Assembly (NCBI GenBank): GCA_015680685.1
Contig: MNCI01033639.1
Span: forward strand, 392,323 to 456,322
DNA length: 64,000 nt
Direction: 5' to 3'
Origin: Gnetum montanum
Taxonomy: Eukaryota > Streptophyta > Gnetopsida > Gnetales > Gnetaceae
Shown here: in pieces, positions 36,887-47,758 of the stretch
How the letters are laid out: each line of letters starts with the position of its first letter
How positions within the stretch are numbered: the stretch's first letter is position 1
The notes under the pieces: model-generated
Databases searched by the model: none
What the model saw: only the letters and a program-made list of their open reading frames with translations
What the model was told of the DNA's origin: nothing
Position numbers and translations under genes: made by a program

Positions 36887-36897
36887 TAGGGGTATGA
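36887..36897 (+). other. Polypurine tract of element A
   Basis: TAGGGGTATGA directly before the TGAGTCAT start of the 3' LTR; same form as in elements B and D. Confidence 0.75.
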
Positions 36898-37781
36898 TGA
36901 GTCATATTTTGCAAGGTCGCGATATCGAGTATCCGATATTGGGGCCGCGATGTTGGGTATTCGATATCGAGGCATAACCTCCGATGTTGGGCATCTGATA
37001 TTGCCCCTTCCATGCTAGCCTATAAATACCACACTTGGGTGCACGATTGGGATATAGTTGGTTGATAAATTTTAGATTTTTCATAGATTTTTGATTTCAA
37101 GTTCTGTTGTCTTCCAGTGCATGCTCGCAGTGTGATGTTAAGTGATTGTATGACATCCTTATTCAAGTGTAACATACTTGGACATGTTACATGACCAAAA
37201 ATAAAGATAAAGATGAGTTTCATCATTGCAACATCCACTTAGATTTATTATTGCTTTCAATTGTTCAATCTTTACTATTTTTCCTTAGTTAATGTTTCCA
37301 TTTATTGCTCTTTATTATTCATGCCATTAAGTGAAATAAGTACAACTAATTGCGAGAACTTAAGTGTAATTACTTGGTAGCCCAGCAACATTATCGTTTG
37401 ATATGCCTAATGACATACGCTTGGTAATCCCAGCAGTAATTACACAAAGTCCAGGGTGTGCACAAACGATTAGGAATAGATACTCATTGCACATAGGCTA
37501 GTTTAGATTTTACTTTTCACTGTTAATTAGCTTAATTAGTCAATCTCTTTATTATCCTTAGGAGTAACTTAGGGCCAAATAACATCAATCATCATATGCC
37601 TCACTTTGGACTAAACCATACCTAACAAAGCTCCCACTAGTTCAAGTGGGAAGACAACAAACTATGATCAAGGCATCACAATTTAGATGCATAACTAGTC
37701 CCATCCACGAAATTCAACCAAATCATGCGTGAATGCTTATGATTTATATGATTGGGCGTAGGGGTACCTTGCCACTCATCA
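36898..37781 (+). repeat. 3' LTR of element A
   Basis: Starts TGAGTCATATTTTGC and ends CTCATCA. U3 carries three GATATC-type units (36920-37005); TATAAATA is at 37021-37028. It aligns with the 5' LTR across its length apart from the 360-bp duplication there. Confidence 0.88.
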
Positions 37782-37996
37782 ATTACCACATTGTGAGCAC
37801 TCACAACTAACTTTAAAATCATGAAAACAAATTGCAAAAGTTTAGTTACTTGGTGGACCAAAAGGTGAGTTTGACACAATGGTGAACTTGTACTTATAGA
37901 CATAACCATGGCCTATGACATCGTATCTTGACCTATAGTATTGTATCTATGACATCATAGATACAATATCACAGCATTCATGAAAAATTCGACTCA
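37782..37996 (-). repeat. 5' LTR of element E, proximal part
   Basis: Minus strand starts TGAGTCGAATTTTTCATG at 37996, similar to the LTR start of element A, then U3 with a 28-bp near-perfect palindrome (37940-37967) and a minus-strand TATAAG (37892-37897). It is cut at 37782 by element A and continues at 28385. Confidence 0.68.
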
Positions 37997-39877
37997 CCAC
38001 TAGTTGAAAAGACCAAGATGAACTTTAATGCAAGAGCTCAAAATGAATCATTCTACAAATGAGAATTAACCAAACCTACCTTGCTTCAACTCAAGCTTAA
38101 AAGCAACTTTGATAAAATAGAATTGTATACCTTGGTGCAAAAGCCAAGTAGCACCCATGTGAAAGACAATAATCTAATGCTCATGTCACTTTGATAGAAA
38201 AGCCAAGTTCCCATAACTTTATTAACTAAGGAAAACATATCCCATGCAAGACATCAAATTGTAGATATGGAAAAAAAATTTATACCAAATAATAAACTTT
38301 CATTCCTATTCTAACTAGTTTGGTAGTATATTTATGATATATATCTATTATTTGGGTGACAGTTTTTTATATTTTCCAAATGAAAAGATCTCAAATTGAT
38401 TCATTAATACTTGATTCTCCAAGGATAAAGTCTAAATTACAAAGTAGTTGAACTCTCACAAATAGTAATCTCACAAATAGTAAACTCTGTGAAAAAGTTC
38501 ATCTCTTATTTCAATGTTATGACAATAATTATTTGTTTACCATGGTAAAATAAAAATAGAAATAAAAACATTACCAACTAAACTTCCCCTCATCATTATG
38601 ATTGTAAAACTATTTTACCAGGACAAAGTACTCTTGGATAAGGCTGGTAATTACCCTCTCAACCAAAATTATCATTAATAAGGAACACCTAACCAATAAA
38701 AGAATGATGTCTCATAAACACCAAACCTTATATCTCCTTTATGATAAACTTTTTATCCCATTTTAATTGATGGCTTACAAAGATTCTAGTTGCCCTCTTC
38801 CCTAAAATCCTCAAGAATCTCAATGATACTCAAACCTATGATTTAATATGTAATCCTTTTAAAACATGAAATAGGTTCATTTCATACAATACAATTTCTA
38901 TTTCTTCTTCAAAATCTACACATAATGCTTCAATAGGTCTTATTACAAAATTAAAATGGATGAATCATGGTGAATTTTTATAAAAAATTATCAATTAATT
39001 AAACCATATTTTTTTACAATCGTACTACCATGAAGTTAACATCAACACCAACAAGACTGGTTTGCCAATAGTTTTCAAAAACCCCTTTTGTTGGGGAATT
39101 ATGATTAAAGTCTTTCAACTACTAACATTTTTTACCAAGAGCACTAATTAGATATAAAATCACCTTATTAATCTAAATTAGCTATTAGTGATTTTACCTT
39201 TTTATTTCATTCTATTATATCTTTCAATTCATCTTAAATGAAATTAAACATGAAACTTTTCAAAGGGCCCATAAGATCTATTGTACAGATATTCCATTTT
39301 TATGAAAAATAAGCAAAGTCTCCAAATTGACCGAACAAACAATGGGGGTAACAAAACCAGATCATATAAATTTTTGTTAAAATGGGTATTATGAGAAGCA
39401 ACAAAATAAAATACGATGTGCACCATAAACTGGAAACCAAGAGTCTTGAGGATCCAAACACGATAGTAATATAAAGAACTAAAATTTATAAACAAGTATG
39501 AGTTTCAGATCTTGGTAATTTGAAAAGAATTCAAGTAAAATATTTTCAATGCTACACAAACTAAGCATAATAATCAACAAATACTTTAAACTTGAACTCG
39601 TTTGTGACACTACAGCATGCAGTACTTTTTCATCAGGAAAACAACATTCCTCCTGTTGCTAGCTTTCATGTAGAGGGAAAAATCTTGAGAACGTTTTACA
39701 TGCACAGTCTTTTCCGTCTGTTTGCTAGCTACTATTTTCTGGGTTTGCTTTCCTTCAAAAAATGGAAAACATCTTATGGAAACAAGGTGAGCTTCTGCAT
39801 TAATGAAAGCCGGCATATGTGGAGTATTCTATAAGTAAAAACAGGAAAGAATCTCAAAAATGGCTTAGAAAAAATTC
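37997..39877. other. Gene-flanking AT-rich DNA, no gene recognised
   Basis: Lies between the element E LTR and the stop codon of the CPP1-like gene. A minus-strand open frame at 39495-39244 shows no firm family motif. The 3' UTR and poly(A) site of the CPP1-like gene must lie near 39.5-39.88 kb, but no clear AATAAA could be assigned. Confidence 0.4.
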
Positions 39878-42800
39878 TCATTTTAAAAAGGTACAACCAA
39901 AGAAGAGGAAAATGTAAGCAATGAGAGAAGTAACAAGTTCAGGTGTCCAGGTTACAGGAAGGAGGTAAGATGGAATGAAAGGGGTGAAAACAGATCCAAT
40001 AAGCCAACCAACAACAAGGGATCCAAACCTGTAAACAAACGAAAATAAATAAATCATAAGTTACACATTGAAATCAAACGTGATTGGAAAAAAAACATCA
40101 AACTCTAACAGCATGAAGAGTACAGCTTACCCAAGAATAGATGCTCTTCCAAGGGTTTTTATTTTGTCGTACAAAAGATAAATGCATGTACCTAGAGCAA
40201 CTGCCACCTACAGACATCTGGATGGTTAGGAAAAGCTAAAAAATATTATATAATAAAAAATATAAAGTGCAAATAAAATGTAGGCAACAAATTTCAGTCA
40301 ACTATTAACTCAAATATAGAACTATCCGTTTTCTCGGTGCATACATCTGAATAAAACAAAGTATTGAACAAAAAGCTATTTGCATTTCAAAATACCAGAA
40401 AATGGCCTATTTTCTATAAGCACATCTAATAAAGAAGAGTCCATGTATAAACCTAAATATTATTAAATGACCGTATCACAAATACCGCGCCACCCCCACA
40501 CACGACAAGCCCCCCCCTGCCTCAGTCATAACTTGAAGCCTTGAACATAAAACTTATCAGACAAACCAAAGATTCACTGATTAAGTTACTGCCTCTTTGG
40601 CAAGGTCATAAAATTGAATACCTTGCTAAGGATATGTCATCTAAAGCAAATACGTAGCAACAATAATACTTTAACAAGTTAGAAGGTTATCCAGCCCTAC
40701 TTGACATAAAAACCGAACACTCAACAGATTGTACAACACTTCGGCGTTATTGAATCAAACCAATGATATTGATTTAGGAAAAAACAAGGGTTTAACTCAT
40801 CTTTGACCAAACAAGCCAGATGCCATTAACCACCAAACCTAAAAAATTAGGAGAGCAATGACAATCAAACTGCTACTCAAATAACCATCATGTAAAAGGG
40901 TGAAACTAAGTATCGGCTGTGCATCAACTAATCATCGAACACAACTGTGTTTTCTACTTCAAGATGGAAAAATCACAAATGGCATCTCAACTCTCACACT
41001 TGCAAAAATACACTCACCTAGAATCTAATGTATTCACCATTGATAACAATACACTACAATTTGGTGGCCAATAGCAATAGAATCAGGAAAAAAAAGGCAA
41101 ATTATGATTATATGCCATGCCACGTTTTATAAATCTTGAGTAAAATAAAATTAACAGTGACAGTATCACTTTGAACACCTGGGACAGTCAAAATTAACGT
41201 AACCCTAGAACATTTGTCCTATAAGTAAGAATTCAATTACATACTAATCTTATGAAGCATCAATCTTTACTTCCAACATTGTCATTTCATATGCTTGCAT
41301 TCTGGTAATAAGTTTCCTCATTTTCATAACAAATGAATAAAATCTGCTGCCGCTGTTGTATAATGTTCAATTACGCCTTGACATTAATCTTAAGATTAAA
41401 GAATGTTTTCTTTGTAATGGCTCATATTCAAAATAAAATTTTCATGATAAGTAAATGTAGAACAGTAGTGTTTATCTCTAAGATAGATCTAGTAGGTCTA
41501 GTAAAACATTATTATGGTATTTCTATCATTTATGCTCAATCAATTTTACTATATTTAATGATATTTGTATTGTCCAGTTTGTGTGATCATGTACATCCCA
41601 TATACATAAAATCCTAGCTTCCGCCCTGCATATGCCAGGGTACAATAGCGGTTAAGCTCCAACATGAAATGATTAAAATCTCAGGCTCTCAGTACAACAT
41701 CCAGAGACAAATAGAAATTAAAAATGAAGAAACACAATGATAGAAAGAGCAGCCAAACATGTATATGTTTGAGCCAGGAGAAAAAAAAGTGATAGGCTTT
41801 CATAAATACACAGAAAGTGGAAAATGGATACCCAGTGCAAGAGGCATAAGAAATCAAGAGCGGCAAAAAAAAAAAAGATATAAAAAAGAAAAGACCACAG
41901 TCTCCACCACTCCACTCTAATATCAGCCATTCTAAAACACCCTCTGTGATATGTGTGTGTCTGAATCTTAACCAAAGAACCACATAGGACATTCACTGTA
42001 ACATCCAAGAAAATAAGAAATTTAAAAGCCAGAATCTTCCTTCTTGGTAGTTCGAGTAAAAAATAAAATTTTATCAACTAATGAAATAACCAAAAATAAA
42101 TGTGGTCTAAGGATGCCAGTCTAAACATAGCAACATACCCAGAAAGTCAGCAATGCTGAATACATTATGTTTAAGAGTAGGAACAGCAGATAGATTGTGC
42201 ATGATGACACAAAAAAACTTAAGTAGAATGATAGATCACCAATGGATGGAACCGCTGTGGGCAATATCCAGCCAAGTGTGAGGTCACAGATTCAATTTCT
42301 GAAAATTATAGATAAGAGTTATCTCACTATCCCCGGCACCGCCAATCATGTCCCTCTGCAAATAATTTAAGGGCTGCATGGGGTTCAAGGTGGGGTTACC
42401 TCAGTGCAGCTGGGATATATTCAGGGGAAAACACCATACACGGTGCATTGGTTTCCTGATAAATTAAGAGCTGTTGATAGATTGAAAAAGCTCAAATTTC
42501 AAAAATGAATAAAAGCTCAAAGTTAAGGTTTTCTGACATATTTTAATGAAAAATCACCTAATACTTTTAATCAAATATGTAGAAGGCACGGTGAAGAAGC
42601 GCACATTTAAGTCTACAAATGGTACAGGCATCAAGTAGCTTAATACAAATATTGCAATCCCGTTTAACCTATTTTAGTGTTTTCATGAAAACCATACAAG
42701 AATTGCCGCAATCACAAAAAGCAACCATGCAGGGAAAAAAAGGAGGTAAACGATTACCAATAAAATGAGTGTGGTAAATACAAGAAAAGCATCTTTTTCA

Positions 42801-44099
42801 TACAAACTCTAACATGTAAAGATATTTGATTACTGAACCAATTTACTCAAGTTTCCTAGTAAAAAACAAACCTGGAAAGCAGGTCCTCCTTCAGCTGATT
42901 TTACTATACTCCAGACAGCAAAGACCGCAAAAAGAAAGGCTCTTCTATAAACGATTACACGTTCAGGTTTGTCCAATAAGCCAATCAAGCTATTCACCCA
43001 CGGAGGTGACTCTTCCACCTTCTGTTTTAGTTTACTTCTCAAGTTAATTTTTGCATGTTTCCTCTCCTTAAAACTTTTCATCAGTATTTTGTCATAAGCA
43101 GCTTCAATTGCTTCAACACTTCTCTCATGCTCAGCATACTGTTCTATGAGAAAATTTCTAGCCTCCTGAATTTCCTCTGGATTGGCATCCCTACTAACTC
43201 CAAGACGCTTATATGGATCCGTTACATTAATACGAGGAAACACCAGAGTGTAACCTGCATTGATTAAAATATTGCCAAACACTTATATAATCAAGAATGA
43301 CAATTCAGTGCCCCAAGGAGTAAAATGACCAAACAAAAAAAAAACAAAAAAAATACATGAGCATTCAGTATCAGCCCTGGTACTCTAGCAAACTGTTGCT
43401 CAGGACTGGTGGGAAATTGACCCCAAAAAAAAAAAGCATCATTGAGTTTGACATTTTGCTAGCATCGAGTTTAAACATGGTCACTGAATCATTAAAAATG
43501 ACTTCTCGTAGGGTAATGGAACATCTTCCACACAACTCAATGGTTCGTTAGAGATATATTTTACTGATAATTTGTCTGAAATGCTTTGTTTCTTACTTTC
43601 TTGATGTTAAAAACAAATGATGAGTAAACAGGTAGGCATTAACGAACTAGAAACCTTAAAAATAATTTGAAAACTGATACATACCTTCTTCCTTAACATC
43701 TTAAAAACTATTTACACCCTTCAAAACTTGAAATTCAAAACTCATTCTTATCGTTATTGTAAGAAAATTAACCTGCTCGCTCTCCATAACCTCCATAATA
43801 GCTATAGGACGCGTCCATGGCACGAACTGGCCTCAGCATCCGGACTCTCAATCGGCAAAACCTGAAGAACAACATTCATAGCATCTCCGTTATTACTTGT
43901 ATAGCAGGTAAAAACCACAGAATTTTAAATTTAAACAGGCAGGTGTAGGCCCGCGAATGCCACCATACCTCTTTGGTAAAGAAACGACACGGGGTGCTAA
44001 ACGTCGAGGAACTTTTCTGCACTCGGAAAATGTTGAACAGGGCTTCCATGAGAGACCCCTAACAGACACGGATAAACTAGAAATTGCACAGGCGGCCAT
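39878..44099 (-). CDS. CPP1: CPP1/CDF1-like chloroplast J-like membrane protein (DUF3353), five exons
   Basis: Exons on the minus strand: 44099-43969, 43861-43773, 43254-42872, 40207-40131 and 40028-39878. All introns are GT..AG, the frame is kept at every junction (phases 2, 1, 0, 2), and TGA is at 39880-39878, giving 276 residues. Residues 1-58 are rich in Ser, Arg and Pro and look like a plastid transit peptide. Residues 86-143 form the J-like domain (DPYKRLGV ... EEIQEARNFLIEQYAEHERS) with no HPD motif, as known for CPP1. KLKQKVEESPPW (148-159) is a family signature, followed by about four hydrophobic segments (174-192, 198-214, 228-246, 258-275). The known family member acts at plastid membranes as a holdase for protochlorophyllide oxidoreductase in chlorophyll synthesis. 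Plants have paralogues, so the exact orthologue is inferred. This is the only intact gene found here. Confidence 0.93.
40208..42871 (-). other. Intron 3 of the CPP1-like gene (2,664 bp)
   Basis: Donor CCAG|GTTTGT and acceptor TGTAG|GTGGC bound this intron, far longer than the other three. It is AT-rich, with a C-rich patch near 40490-40525 and no coding domain. A stretch at about 42,240-42,450 has a B-box-like ATTCAATTTC and could be an old SINE, but that is not established. Confidence 0.8.
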
Positions 44100-44310
44100 G
44101 AAAGCAACCTAATCTTGGAATTGCCCTTGATTACAGCCTTGAGGTAGCAGCAGCAGCGTTCAGCGGATTCGACTGCTGAAATGACGAATTATTTGGCGCT
44201 ACGCAAGAAAGATGCTCTGAATGCATTGTTTCGTTTTCTTCATCTATAGCACATGAACATGGCAATCACACTGGGGCAGCTAAAGAGATATACCAGGCCA
44301 GTTGGTCCGC

Positions 44311-44317
44311 TATTTAA
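44311..44317 (-). promoter_or_regulatory. Possible TATA box of the CPP1-like gene
   Basis: Minus-strand TTAAATA at 44317-44311, about 212 bp upstream of the start codon, within slightly more GC-rich sequence than the surroundings. It is a weak match and no other core element was recognised. Confidence 0.3.
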
Positions 44318-45224
44318 TGGCCTCGCCAAAATTAACAGAGACTTATTATTAAAGTAATAGAAGCTAATCAAAAACCAAACTACTAAAAGGATCATGCTTT
44401 AGCTATGAGGGAGACAACCCCAACCACGTTTCCAACCAATCAAAAAGTCTCAAGTATTTTTATAGGGCATCAAAACCAATAACCAAAAAAGTAGTTGTGT
44501 GCAACATCATAAAATTTATTTAAAACAAAGGGTATATCTGAAAAATCAAATCAAAGAACACATAGTTTACAGCTATCACATCAACTCATCTTGTAAAGAG
44601 TAACGAGTGTTAAACATTGTTATCTTGCATTCATGGATGTTCTCCCACAAGTTAAAGTTGGCAAATGCTTTCAAGATGCATTTATCAAGACAACTTAGGC
44701 ACTCCGTATGAAAAGTAGGTGCATTTTGCTCAAGCCAAATCTCCCAATGCGAACAACATAATATAAGGGCTAGTGAATTAAATGATTTCTTTCAAAGCAT
44801 TCTCCTAAATCAATTTTCATGAAGCGTTTTGAAATGTTTAATGGATAAGTTCAAATCTAACTTTTTTTGAGTAAAAGCACTCAAGTCCTATAATTTCAAA
44901 AATAAAGACCATACAATCACTCCAAATAATGATTTCTCTCTTAAATGTTTAAAAGCATTCTCATAAATCTATGTTTATAAGGACTTTGTGGAGCTCCAAA
45001 AGCATTCATATATAGATTGTTATAAGGGTTTCCTAAAGCTTCATTTTGAAGCTTTCACAACAACGATTAAAAAATTTGTCATGGTCTTAAGTTTGATAAC
45101 ACTTCTTTTATGTAAAATGAAACTTTCTAGTAAAAAAATATACCATCCTTTTCTCATTTAACTATTAACTATATTTGAGAGTAAAATAGAACTTTGATAA
45201 GCAAGAGTCCTAGTAGAAAGTAAA
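44318..45224. other. Upstream flank of the CPP1-like gene, no feature recognised
   Basis: AT-rich DNA. Short repeated phrases such as CATTCTC(C/A)TAAATC occur near 44800 and 44950. No gene, LTR or promoter could be supported. Confidence 0.4.
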
Positions 45225-45330
45225 CAATGTGTTAGTCTAGTGGTAGAATTCTAGATTTGAAAGTTCCAAGTTATGAGTTTGATTCTAGTCCACAATGTTG
45301 AGTTATAAAGTTCTAATTTGCCTATATGTC
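45225..45330 (+). mobile_element. tRNA-derived SINE-like copy (family 1)
   Basis: TAGTCTAGTGG at 45233-45243 fits the A-box consensus exactly; GAGTTTGATTCTAG (45275-45288) is a decayed B box at the spacing of a tRNA. The body ACAATGTTGAGTTATAAAGTTCTAATT matches the minus-strand copy at 25140-25240 beyond the tRNA-like head, which argues for a mobile family rather than two independent tRNA relics. Confidence 0.58.
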
Positions 45331-45479
45331 TTGGAAGTAAATATTATTTTTTTAAAAGTTTCAAGTTCCGACCTCATCCCCTCAAATCCCAAATATATGA
45401 AGTCAAATTTCAACTATAAGACATGTGTTTAAAGTGATGTTTACTTTGACAAATAAGATGAATAGAATGACTAATGCCA

Positions 45480-45502
45480 AGATGTTAAAGACAATGGCTA
45501 AT
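45480..45502 (-). other. PBS-like sequence inside LTR F
   Basis: Minus strand ATTAGCCATTGTCTTTAACA follows the LTR end (ACTAATCA). It is a decayed tRNA-Asp-type PBS. No gag lies downstream, so only the PBS end of the interior survives. Confidence 0.4.
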
Positions 45503-46379
45503 TGATTAGTGGCAAAGTAACCCTATGCCCAACTATACAAATCACAAGCATTCATGCATGATTCAGTCAAATTCCATGGACTGAGATTAGTTGAATGCTT
45601 TAGATAATTAAGCATTAAGTCATTGATTGTTGTCTTCCCAACCACACTTGTATAGGCTCAAGTCATATGATTAAGTGTGATCAAAGCACATGATCTAAGT
45701 TTATTATTAAAATATTAAATTAAAATACTAAGGTATTAAATAATTATCCTAAGCACAAGAAAGAAATCTAGACTAAACTAAGCATAAAGCATCTATTCCC
45801 AACTTGTCGTTCACATCATGAATATGTATTAATGTCGTTAGGTTACCAAATGTTCACTACTAGGCATACCAAATGTCAATATGTTTGTGCTTGAAGTTGG
45901 TCATTCCCATGCAAATTTACTTAAGCATGATGAAACAAAATATTTAACTAAGTGAATGAGAAGTAAAAGAACAATTAAAATAAACTATGATTAAAAGGAG
46001 ATTAAAACAATAAGCTAAGTATTGCAATGAATAGAACATATCTCGATTTTATTTCCATCATGCCAATGTGTCTAGGTACATCAAGCACTCAAATAAAATT
46101 TTAGACATTCTACTCAATTTACACTATAGGCACTTGATTGGAAAATTCTAACTCCTACTAGAATAAACTAACAGAGTTTTGCCAAAGGAATGATTGACTA
46201 GTGTCATAAATGCAATGGATATGCATACTTATATAGGCATTTATTGTACTTGCGTCAACATTGATGAATTGACGAAGTAGAGCCTATGTTGATGCTAATG
46301 CATTGACAAAGTAGAGCCTATGTTGATGTTGTTGCATCAATGTTGATGTGTTAATGTGACTCCTTAACATTGATGTTCA
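45503..46379 (-). repeat. LTR F, minus-oriented, interior lost
   Basis: An 877-bp LTR starting TGAACATCAATG (46379) and ending at 45503. U3 has repeats of a TTGATG(T/C)..GCATCAATG type (46250-46375); minus-strand TATATAAG is at 46235-46228. It aligns with LTR D (58628-59514). It is the remnant nearest the 5' side of the CPP1-like gene. Confidence 0.72.
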
Positions 46380-47074
46380 TCACTAATAGACAAGCCTTGA
46401 AAATAAGATACCAAAAAAATATGTTATTCTTTGATTGGATCTTAGAACTCAAAATTACATGGAAAATATCTTTTCACTAATCCTAAGACTAGTAATGTTT
46501 CTAATGAACTATTGGGTATGCACATGTATACCATAGCATATGCATCAACTAAGGCTTTGCTACATTAGCACAATTCAAAAATTTACCTATATATATGTGA
46601 TCTACACTAACGAACATCATTAGTTTTAGTCAACTATAAGGAATCTCATTTTTATAATTCATAGCTAATTAACAAGTTCCTATAGCATATGCTTAGGTTA
46701 GTTGTCTAAAGTCATCAATCAAGTGATTATTATTAGATGTCATCATGTTCAGAAATGAAGATCAAAATTGATTTTCTCACATTAACACTTGGACTCTTAG
46801 TTCACTTTATATTTCATGCACTTTATTTTCAAGTAATAGTTAGTATTCCTTAATGCTTTCATTTATATTTATCATTGCATTAGTAAAAATGTATTGAGTA
46901 TGTCAAGACTTAAAGCATTAAACATGATTAACTTCATTGCCATTAATTAGTTAACTTGGTTTGCCTAGTAGTTAATTAGTTTGGTTTCCCAATAGTTAAT
47001 GCATAGATTTAGGAGCCTAACAATGGGTTAATAGAGTGAATGCTCATCACTATAATATTTTATATTACTTCCAT

Positions 47075-47170
47075 TATTGCTAGTGATAGGTGGCTCAAGT
47101 AGTTAGCTCATTGTCTTATTAGACAAGAGTTTGCCAATTCCAATCATACTTGAGGCATCTTTATTAGTTA
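47075..47170 (+). other. tRNA-like segment within LTR G
   Basis: TGGCTCAAGTAGTTAGCTC resembles a tRNA D-arm/A-box. TTGTCTTATTAGACAA makes a 5-bp stem like an anticodon arm, and GAGTTTGCCAATTCCAATC is B-box-like. There is no matching acceptor stem, so it is a tRNA-like relic or SINE head, not a tRNA gene. Confidence 0.35.
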
Positions 47171-47225
47171 GCTATAGTTTAGATTAATTTATATTTTTAT
47201 TAATATTTTATTTTTAGTAAACATG

Positions 47226-47434
47226 GATCAAACAACATCATAGGGACCACCACTTAGAGTGATGATAAGGTGGTTGTTTCTTAAGTCATAAAACTTGGGT
47301 TTGAACATGGGAGCAACTACTCAAAAGAAGTTAGGCTTTTGCTCATCCATCACCCTTCCAAGACCCTACCTTTGTGGGATGAGCATTAAGACTTTGGATG
47401 ATGATCTTTTTTTATAGATCAAACAACATCATAG
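47226..47434 (+). mobile_element. SINE with 18-bp target-site duplication
   Basis: The 18-mer GATCAAACAACATCATAG occurs exactly at 47226-47243 and 47417-47434. Between them lies a 173-bp unit with a B-box-like GGGTTTGAACATGGG (47297-47311), an A-box-like stretch near 47261-47275 and a 3' end running into CTTTTTTTATA. Perfect long duplications, a pol III-type head and a T-rich tail are the marks of a SINE copied by LINE machinery. The layout resembles plant Au-type SINEs, a family match I cannot confirm without a search. The intact duplication suggests it is younger than its LTR host. Confidence 0.8.
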
Positions 47435-47614
47435 ATCATGTGCCTCGATCATGTTTGATCATATGTTACATGTCCATAAAAAATGTGACTATGAAGACAA
47501 TGACTTGTGATCTACCTAAATGTTTAGTCTATCATGTTAATATATTATGATAGGATCGACACATACTCTCTTAAACTCATATGTCTATGCATTGGTATGA
47601 CCCAATGCTCATCA

Positions 47615-47638
47615 TATAGCATTATTATCAAGGATGGT
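47615..47638 (+). other. PBS after LTR G
   Basis: TATAGCATTATTATCAAGGA follows CTCATCA and aligns with the element A and E PBS sites; strongly decayed. Confidence 0.45.
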
Positions 47639-47758
47639 GTTAGGTGTTTTAGAAGTAATTGTTATCATACACAATTTTTGTAAAGGCTAATCATGATTTA
47701 TCTTTCTATTATTATTAGTGTATTGATTAAAAAATACACATAAATCTAATTGTTAGTA

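Larger units (their letters stand above)
28386..37781 (+). mobile_element. Element A: gag + ORF3 retrotransposon lacking pol, nested in element E
   Basis: The 5' LTR (28386-29620), PBS (29621-29644), gag (29746 to about 31800), non-coding middle, ORF3 (33969-36707), PPT (36887-36897) and 3' LTR (36898-37781) form one plus-strand element of 9.4 kb. No RT, RNase H or integrase motif is seen; a short protease-like reading may lie at 31960-32250. The insertion site is inside a minus-oriented LTR. The flanks (..CACCAA and ATTACCA..) are similar but not an exact 5-bp duplication. Confidence 0.82.
46400..47614 (+). repeat. LTR G, plus-oriented, carrying a SINE insertion
   Basis: TATATATA at 46589-46596, leader and U5 continue to CTCATCA at 47614, followed by a PBS. 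The left boundary is uncertain (about 46.4-46.5 kb). It stands back to back with LTR F. A SINE at 47244-47416 with 18-bp duplications is inserted in it. Confidence 0.6.

Noticed and set aside
39244-39495. Minus-strand open frame of 83 codons downstream of the CPP1-like gene, considered as a copia polyprotein piece.
   Set aside because: No copia motif (zinc knuckle, DTG, integrase or RT box) could be read in any frame.
41333-41617. Plus-strand open frame of 94 codons inside intron 3.
   Set aside because: Composition is that of translated AT-rich DNA and it lies within a well-supported intron; no family motif.
42240-42450. Possible SINE in intron 3 with B-box-like ATTCAATTTC.
   Set aside because: No acceptable A-box at the right spacing and no target-site duplication or second copy found.
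42830-42871. In-frame extension of exon 3 past 42872 to a stop at 42830, giving a shorter protein.
   Set aside because: The GT donor at 42871-42870 joins in frame to exons 4 and 5, which restore the family's C-terminal membrane region; read-through would be an intron-retained form.
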